Below are positions 1 to 5,426 of a stretch of DNA of 5,426 bases, piece after piece. A model generated the notes under the pieces. That model saw nothing but the letters and a program-made list of their open reading frames with translations, was not told the DNA's origin and made no database searches. The stretch is from Desulfuromonadales bacterium (lineage in GTDB: Bacteria > Desulfobacterota > Desulfuromonadia > Desulfuromonadales > JACZKF01). The position numbers and the translations under genes are program-made. How positions within the stretch are numbered: position 1 is the first letter of the stretch; the number at the start of each line of letters is the position of its first letter. Location: contig JACZKF010000188.1 of the NCBI GenBank assembly GCA_014860175.1, forward strand, positions 1-5,426, read 5' to 3'.

Positions 1-393
1 CCTCTTGACTTTCCCGGCGTCGTCGTCGGCGCCGGCCCGGGTAACCAGGAACAGGGCGGCCGATGCCCGCCCGGGATGGCGCTCGAGCAGATTGAGCAAC
101 ACATACCCCCCCATCGACATGCCGCCGACCACCGCCTTGTCTATCTGCAGATGGTCGAGCAGGCGGATCATATCGTCGGCGAAGACCGACATCGAGTAGG
201 GGCCGGCCGGCGCCGCGCTGTCGCCAAAACCGCGCAGGTCCGGGGCGATCACCCGGTAGCCGGCGGCCGCCAGCGCCCTGGCCTGCGGCTGCCACATGCG
301 GCGGCAAAGAGGGAAACCGTGGATGAGCAGCACTGTCGGGCCGCTGCCGACGTCGTCGCAGGCGAGGGAAATGTCGTCCAGCTGAACCTTCAT
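1..393 (-). CDS. alpha/beta hydrolase, N-terminal 131 residues (runs off the left edge)
   Basis: An alpha/beta-hydrolase-fold enzyme, probably a cytoplasmic esterase, lactonase or similar; the substrate cannot be read from this part. The reading frame is open from the ATG at 391-393 to base 1 without a stop. Residues 20-27 (TVLLIHGF) form the strand and HG oxyanion-loop motif. Residues 50-57 (APDLRGFG) are the usual following strand and loop. GMSMGG at 91-96 is the nucleophile elbow, with Ser93 as predicted nucleophile. The family is usually about 250-280 residues, so the catalytic Asp and His would lie beyond the window. There is no signal peptide. The start is supported by an AAGGAG ribosome binding site (399-404) five bases upstream. 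The terminator at 488-519 separates it from the two-component genes, so it is probably transcribed separately. Its general style resembles 3-oxoadipate enol-lactonase-like hydrolases, but that assignment is weak. Confidence 0.9.
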   Translation of the reverse strand, partial: MKVQLDDISLACDDVGSGPTVLLIHGFPLCRRMWQPQARALAAAGYRVIAPDLRGFGDSAAPAGPYSMSVFADDMIRLLDHLQIDKAVVGGMSMGGYVLLNLLERHPGRASAALFLVTRAGADDDAGKVKR

Positions 394-434
394 CGGGGCT
401 CCTTCGGCAACCATTAATAGGAGAATACTGAAGA

Positions 435-463
435 AATCTAACATTGCCGGGGGAAAGGAGCAA
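435..463 (-). promoter_or_regulatory. candidate sigma70-type promoter for the hydrolase
   Basis: Reading the minus strand, TTGCTC (458-463) is followed after 17 bases by TAGATT (435-440). These match the -35 and -10 consensus at four of six positions each, with ideal spacing. The site lies between the terminator and the hydrolase start and would give a leader of roughly 35 bases. A promoter is expected here because the terminator isolates the hydrolase, but the match is modest and could be chance. The rest of 394-544 shows no gene. Confidence 0.25.
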
Positions 464-487
464 GGTGTTGCGGGAGGAGCGGCGCAG

Positions 488-519
488 AAAAAGCGGAAGC
501 CGGCCATGGGGCCGGCTTC
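488..519 (-). terminator. intrinsic terminator of the two-component operon
   Basis: A perfect 10-bp inverted repeat (496-505 GAAGCCGGCC with 510-519 GGCCGGCTTC) has a 4-base loop. On the minus strand the stem is followed by CGC and then five T residues (488-492). It begins 25 bases after the response-regulator stop codon, the expected place for Rho-independent termination. The plus strand has no T-tract after the stem, so the terminator is directional. Confidence 0.85.
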
Positions 520-544
520 GGGGAAGACGGTGGACTGGCTTTTA

Positions 545-1915
<1,371 letters not shown>

Positions 1916-2558
1916 TGTTGACCTCTTTCCTGAGCTGCTCGGAGAGCACCGGCAACTCGATGGTGAAGGTGGTCCCCTCGCCGATTTGGCTTTTTACCTT
2001 GATGCTGCCGCCGTGATGCTCCATCAGCTGGCGGCTGATCGGCAGACCCAGACCCGTCCCCTGGGTCTTGGTCGTGTGAAAGGGGACGAATATTCTTTCC
2101 AGCTCCTCAGGCGCGATCCCTTTGCCGGTGTCAGTGATGGTCACCCGCACGAACTGGCCGTCCTCCCGGGTAACCGCGTCGGTTTCAATCAGCAGAGTGC
2201 CCCCGCTTTTCATCGCCTGGATGGCGTTGATGATGACATTGAACAGCACCTGCTGGATCTGTTTTTCATCGACCCAGACCGGCGGCAGATCGCGGGTCAG
2301 TTCCTTGACCCGATGGATGTTGCTCGCTTCGGGGTGCTGGACGACGAAAAACAAGGTCTTTTTCACCAGGGCGTTGATGTCGACCCAGGAAAACTCCGGG
2401 TGGCTCGGCCGGCCGAAACAGAGCAGGTCGGTGGCCGTTTTGTCCAGTCGGGCGATCTGTTCGAGTACCTGACGGACGATCTCCCGCCGCGGATCGTCTT
2501 CAGCAAACTCGTCGGCCAGCACCGAGATGGCGCCGCTGATGCCGGCGAGCGGATTTTT

Positions 2559-2562
2559 GATC
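2559..2562 (-). other. frameshift site in the kinase H-box
   Basis: The minus strand reads CAC GATC AAA AAT CCG here. Histidine kinases of this type have H-E-I/F-K/R-N-P-L, which needs six bases (such as GAG ATC) between the His codon and AAA. Only four are present. Loss of one GA unit from a GAGATC ancestor explains the change exactly. Frame one has codon tops at multiples of 3, and the downstream frame is displaced as expected for a 2-nt deletion. Confidence 0.85.
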
Positions 2563-2955
2563 GTGGGCGACGCCGGTCGACATCTCTCCCACCGAGGCGA
2601 GCCGGTCGGCCCGCTCCATCTGCTGATAGTGACAGCATTCGAGCTCCTGTTTGGCTTTTTCCATATGGTTGACCATGGAGTTGAAGCCGCGCATCAGCGA
2701 GCCGATTTCATCCTCGCAGCTCGGGTTAAGCCGCACCGAAAGGTCCCCCGCCTCGACCTGAACCATCCGGTTAACCATGGTCTGGATTGGCCGTTTGACG
2801 AACCGCAGCAGGACAAAGGAGATCCCCGCCGACAGCAGCACCACGATCACGGCGGTGGAGAGGAGAAAGAATTGGGTCGTATGGCGCAGCTTCTGGTTGG
2901 TGCCGGCCAGGGAAAGATTCAAGTTCAGCACCCCGAGCACCTTGCGGCCGAAGCC

Positions 2956-2970
2956 GTGGCAGAGAAAACA
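2956..2970 (-). other. CxxCH heme c attachment motif in the kinase sensor region
   Basis: The minus strand reads TGT TTT CTC TGC CAC, giving Cys143-Phe-Leu-Cys146-His147. The motif lies between the two predicted membrane helices, on the outer side of the membrane where cytochrome c maturation attaches heme. It is followed by KVLGVLNLNLSL (152-163), which looks like the last strand of a PAS/Cache-like sensor fold leading into the second helix. CxxCH near the end of such domains is known in sensor proteins of Geobacter and relatives. Covalent heme binding is inferred, not seen. Confidence 0.75.
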
Positions 2971-3427
2971 CGACTCTTCCGCCACGATCGGTTTGACCAA
3001 GCCGAGCACCTGCACGCTTTGCAGCCGATAGATGCCGCTGGGGCGCTGGTCGGCGAACAGGGCCATGGTCTCCGGATCGATCCGGCTGCCGATCTCCTGG
3101 GGCTTGGCCGAGCGCAGGATCGTCCCGTCCGGGTGGAAGATGCGCACATCGGCCAGGTGATCGCTGCGGCCGACCAGTTCGAGGGTCGATTGCACGTCGT
3201 TGCTGTTGCCGACCCGCATTGAATTGAAGATCGATTTTTCGACGGTGTACAGCAGGAGTTCGGCACTTTCCTGGGCCGAGGCGATCATCCGGCTGTGTTC
3301 GCGATGAATGAAAAACAGGGAGAAGATACCGACGCCAATGGCGACGATCAGGATATTGAGCAGGATGACCCGGCTGATAAAACTTTTGAGCAGCAAGTCA
3401 CTTCTCTTTCCACTGGTCAGCTATGCG

Positions 3428-3444
3428 GCGGCGCCTGGCGCCGC
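3428..3444 (-). repeat. GC-rich hairpin between the transketolase and kinase genes
   Basis: A near-perfect palindrome with 8-bp arms (GCGGCGCC and GGCGCCGC) around one central base overlaps the first base of the transketolase stop codon. In RNA the innermost pairs would open to make a small loop. No T-tract follows on either strand, so it is not a standard intrinsic terminator. It may slow the polymerase, protect the upstream message from 3' decay, or lower read-through into the kinase. Confidence 0.55.
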
Positions 3445-4376
3445 TACTTGCGCAGCAAAACCCGTTCTGCCGCCTCGACCAGATGAGACGGGGTGAGGCC
3501 AAAATGGATAAGAAGTTCTTCGGCCAGGCCGGAGACTCCGAACACGTCGCGCAACCCGACCCGCTCCACCGGGACCGGGAATCCTTCGGCCAGGGTCTCA
3601 CAGACTGCCCCGCCGAGGCCGCCAATCACCGAGTGCTCCTCGGCGGTCACCACCGCCCCGGTTTCCCGGGCAGCCTGCAAGACCAGATCGACATCGAGCG
3701 GTTTCACCGTCCCGAGATGGAGCACCCGGGCAGAGATGTTCTCTTCCTGGAGGATAGCCGCGGCGGCCAGCGCCTGGGCGCTCATCATGCCGGTCGTGAT
3801 GAAGGTCAGATCGGTCCCCGGGCGCAGCACGCTCCCCCGCCCGATGCGAAAATCGGCGGCCCCGTCGGTGAAGACGATGGGTACCTTGGAGCGCCCCAGG
3901 CGGATGAAGACCGGTCCGGCAAAGGCTGCCGCCGCCCGAATCGCGGCGGTGGTCTCGGGCCCGTCGGCCGGGCACAGGACGGTCATGTTGGGGAGGGCGC
4001 GCATGATCGCCAGATCCTCCACCGACTGGTGGGAGCCGCCATCCTCGCCGACGGTGATGCCGCCGTGGGTCGCCACGATCTTCACGTTCATCCGCGGGTA
4101 GGCGACCGACTGGCGGATCTGTTCGAACGCCCGGCCGGCGGCGAAGACGGCGAAGGTCGAAGCGAAGGGGATCATCCCGCCGGCGGCCAGTCCGGCCGCC
4201 ATGCCGACCATGTTGGCTTCGGCGATGCCGGCATTGAAAAATCGTCCGGGGAACTCGCGGGCAAACAGACCGGTCTTGGTCGACCCGGAAAGATCGGCAT
4301 CCAGGGCGACGATCCGTTCATTTTCGCGCCCCAGCTCCAGCAGCGCCTGCCCGTAGGCGTCTCTTGTGGCAATCAT
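3444..4376 (-). CDS. transketolase, C-terminal subunit (split enzyme)
   Basis: The pyrimidine-binding plus C-terminal half of a two-subunit transketolase, 310 residues, matching the usual size of this subunit. With the N-terminal subunit encoded upstream it would transfer two-carbon ketol units between sugar phosphates in the cytoplasmic pentose phosphate pathway. The Pyr domain (about 1-165) includes NAGIAEANMVG at 48-58, where Glu53 is the conserved glutamate that contacts the TPP aminopyrimidine. The loop THGGITVGEDGGSHQ at 103-117 corresponds to the GEDGPTHQ loop of transketolases, with His116 in the active site. The C-terminal domain spans about 180-310. The ATG has a GAGG ribosome site eight bases upstream. 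The gene follows its partner after 60 bp. DXP synthase and pyruvate dehydrogenase beta subunits share the fold, but the GEDG-SHQ loop and the matching partner favour transketolase. Confidence 0.94.
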   Translation of the reverse strand: MIATRDAYGQALLELGRENERIVALDADLSGSTKTGLFAREFPGRFFNAGIAEANMVGMAAGLAAGGMIPFASTFAVFAAGRAFEQIRQSVAYPRMNVKIVATHGGITVGEDGGSHQSVEDLAIMRALPNMTVLCPADGPETTAAIRAAAAFAGPVFIRLGRSKVPIVFTDGAADFRIGRGSVLRPGTDLTFITTGMMSAQALAAAAILQEENISARVLHLGTVKPLDVDLVLQAARETGAVVTAEEHSVIGGLGGAVCETLAEGFPVPVERVGLRDVFGVSGLAEELLIHFGLTPSHLVEAAERVLLRK

Positions 4377-4396
4377 TGCGTAAACCTCGTAAAGTC

Positions 4397-4424
4397 GTAA
4401 TGCGTGATCAGTAATATGTGATGC
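4397..4424. repeat. degenerate 14-nt tandem repeat between the transketolase genes
   Basis: Two adjacent 14-base units, GTAATGCGTGATCA (4397-4410) and GTAATATGTGATGC (4411-4424), match at 10 of the first 12 bases. The 3' side can fold with the following bases in two exclusive ways: GCGTGAT (4402-4408) with ATCACGC (4427-4433), or GTGATG (4418-4423) with CATCAC (4426-4431). The unit resembles GTAATGCGTGAT-type repeats that I recall between genes in some bacteria; that link is from memory. It has no T-tract and no coding potential. Confidence 0.5.
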
Positions 4425-4436
4425 CCATCACGCCTT

Positions 4437-5264
4437 TCAGGAGTGTCCCAGATGCTCCAGGGCCCGGCCGAGTTCGTCGTCGCTGGGGGGAACCCCGTGA
4501 TAGCTGGCCTTGTGCTCGAAGAAGGGGACCCCCTTCCCCTTGACCGTGCGGGCGATGATCATGGTCGGGCGCCCCTCGGTCTGCTCGGCTTCGGCAAAGG
4601 CGCGGGCGATCGCCTGCACATCGTGTCCATCGACCTCCAGCACCTGCCAATTGAAGGCGAGGAATTTGGGGCCGAGAGGGGCGACGTTCATCACCTTGGC
4701 CACTTCGCCGTCGATCTGCAACGCATTGGCGTCGAGAACGACACAAAGCCGGTCGAGGCCGTAGTGGGCGGCGGCCATGGCGGCTTCCCAGATCTGCCCT
4801 TCCTGCACCTCGCCGTCGCCGAGCAGGACATAGGTGCGGCTGGAGCGCCCCTGCAGCCGGGCGGCCAAGGCCAGCCCGACGGCCTGAGAAAGCCCCTGGC
4901 CGAGGGAGCCGGTGCAGACTTCCACCCCCGGGGTCTTGTTCATGTCGGGATGCCCCTGCAGGTGCGAGCCGAGCCGGCGCAGAGTCTTCAGATCGTCGCG
5001 GGAGAAGTAGCCGGCTTGCGCCAGGCAGGCATACAGCGCGGGGGCGGCGTGCCCCTTGGAGAGAACGAAGCGGTCACGCTCCTCCCAGCGGGGGTTGCTG
5101 GGGTCGTGGCGCATCTGATGGAAGAACAGCACGGTGAGTACATCGATAGCCGAAAGGCTGCCACCGGTGTGCCCCGATTTGGCGGTATTGAGCATCTTCA
5201 GGATTTCGACCCGCAGGTGACGGGCGGTATCCTCCAACTCCCGCACGGCTTCAGTAGCCAGCAT
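4437..5264 (-). CDS. transketolase, N-terminal subunit (split enzyme, TPP pyrophosphate domain)
   Basis: The TPP-binding half of a split transketolase, 275 residues, the expected size for this subunit; fused transketolases are about 660. It binds the thiamine diphosphate pyrophosphate and a divalent metal. Seen motifs are SGHTGGSLSAID at 30-41 with His32, SKGHAAPALYA at 69-79 with His72, and TGSLGQGLSQAVG at 118-130. The TPP/metal signature opens with GDGEVQEGQIWEA at 149-161 and closes with LDAN at 177-180. VKGKGVPFFE appears near the end, as in other transketolases. The ATG at 5262-5264 sits 11 bases after an AAGGGAG site, slightly long spacing, but no better start is in frame. The gene is first of the pair, directly followed by the C-terminal subunit, so the two should be co-expressed. 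Carbon source or growth phase control cannot be judged from the sequence. Confidence 0.95.
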   Translation of the reverse strand: MLATEAVRELEDTARHLRVEILKMLNTAKSGHTGGSLSAIDVLTVLFFHQMRHDPSNPRWEERDRFVLSKGHAAPALYACLAQAGYFSRDDLKTLRRLGSHLQGHPDMNKTPGVEVCTGSLGQGLSQAVGLALAARLQGRSSRTYVLLGDGEVQEGQIWEAAMAAAHYGLDRLCVVLDANALQIDGEVAKVMNVAPLGPKFLAFNWQVLEVDGHDVQAIARAFAEAEQTEGRPTMIIARTVKGKGVPFFEHKASYHGVPPSDDELGRALEHLGHS

Positions 5265-5288
5265 GAGGCAAACAACTCCCTTCCAACA

Positions 5289-5303
5289 TTCCCGCAGCGG
5301 GAA
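5289..5303. repeat. short inverted repeat in the transketolase leader
   Basis: TTCCCGC (5289-5295) and GCGGGAA (5297-5303) are perfect 7-bp arms around one base, ending 25 bases upstream of the transketolase ATG and close to the ribosome site. No T-tract follows, so it does not look like a terminator. It could be an operator half-site pair or a small leader hairpin, or chance. Confidence 0.35.
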
Positions 5304-5311
5304 ATTTCAAT

Positions 5312-5326
5312 GGACCGTGGTGGTCC
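5312..5326 (-). repeat. weak hairpin just after the upstream gene's stop codon
   Basis: GGACC (5312-5316) and GGTCC (5322-5326) form a 5-bp stem with a 5-base loop, two bases past the stop of the upstream gene. The sequence after it on the minus strand is ATTGAAATTT, with only scattered T residues, so termination here would be poor. Transcription may therefore continue from the upstream gene into the transketolase genes. Confidence 0.3.
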
Positions 5327-5328
5327 GG

Positions 5329-5426
5329 TTACGGTTTCTTGCCACCATCGCCAAGCAGATAGGCGAGGATGACGTCGTCAAGGCTGTTGCCCGTTGCCGG
5401 TTCCGGCGCCGGGGATGGGTCGGGGG
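5329..5426 (-). CDS. C-terminal end of an unidentified protein
   Basis: An open frame enters from the right edge and gives 31 residues before a TAA stop at 5329-5331. The first part is proline- and acid-rich (PDPSPAPEPATG), like a flexible linker. The last part, SLDDVILAYLLGDGGKKP, looks like a short amphipathic helix with a basic tail. The codons are GC-rich at third positions, like the neighbours, and the frame ends about 65 bp before the transketolase start, both consistent with a real gene end. The fragment is too short to name a family, and no function is proposed. Confidence 0.6.
   Translation of the reverse strand, partial: PDPSPAPEPATGNSLDDVILAYLLGDGGKKP

Noticed and set aside
2627..2635. 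Adjacent Cys254-Cys255-His256 in the kinase linker as a second metal or heme site
   Set aside because: The spacing is CCH, not CxxCH, and the segment is on the cytoplasmic side, so heme c attachment is not expected; a metal site has no further support.
3423..4400. Long plus-strand open frame (325 codons) opposite the transketolase C-terminal subunit
   Set aside because: Antisense shadow of an unmistakable transketolase gene; composition is His/Gly/Asp-rich as expected from reverse-complemented GC-rich codons.
5262..5300. A sigma54 -24/-12 promoter (GG-N10-GC) upstream of the transketolase genes, which would make them a target of the neighbouring regulator
   Set aside because: I looked for the spaced GG/GC pair on the minus strand in this leader and found no acceptable match.
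4443..5372. Plus-strand open frame (309 codons) opposite the transketolase N-terminal subunit
   Set aside because: Antisense shadow; it also runs across the intergenic leader and into the upstream gene end, which a real gene would be unlikely to do.

Overview
The window is a high-GC bacterial segment in which every supported gene lies on the minus strand. From high to low coordinates it holds: the C-terminal tail of an unidentified protein (5329-5426), two adjacent genes for a split transketolase (N-terminal TPP-binding subunit 4437-5264, C-terminal subunit 3444-4376), a membrane sensor histidine kinase broken by a frameshift (1902-3396), its sigma54-dependent NtrC-type response regulator (545-1915), a clear intrinsic terminator (about 488-519), and the first 131 codons of an alpha/beta hydrolase (1-393) that runs off the left edge.

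The content suggests a Desulfuromonadota-type bacterium (Geobacter, Desulfuromonas or Pelobacter relatives). The reasons are the two-gene transketolase, the sigma54 enhancer-binding regulator paired with a membrane kinase, and above all a CxxCH heme c attachment motif in the kinase's extracytoplasmic sensor region, a design common in cytochrome-rich anaerobes. This is inference from gene style; no database search was possible.

Layout and function: the transketolase genes are 60 bp apart and would make the two halves of one pentose-phosphate enzyme. The gap holds a degenerate 14-nt tandem repeat and competing hairpins. The kinase starts 47 bp after the transketolase stop, behind an 8-bp GC-rich hairpin with no T-tract, so read-through from the transketolase genes is possible. 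The kinase stop codon overlaps the GTG start of the response regulator by 14 bp, marking a coupled two-component pair. The terminator closes the unit and the hydrolase probably has its own promoter.

The two points most worth attention are the CFLCH heme motif (2956-2970), which predicts a redox- or ligand-sensing c-type-heme kinase, and a 2-nt loss directly after the phosphoacceptor His codon (2559-2562). The loss splits the kinase so that the sensor and His are in one frame and the rest of the core and the whole ATPase domain in another. All ATPase motifs are intact, so the lesion is very recent, a sequence error, or (least likely) a recoding or phase-variation site.
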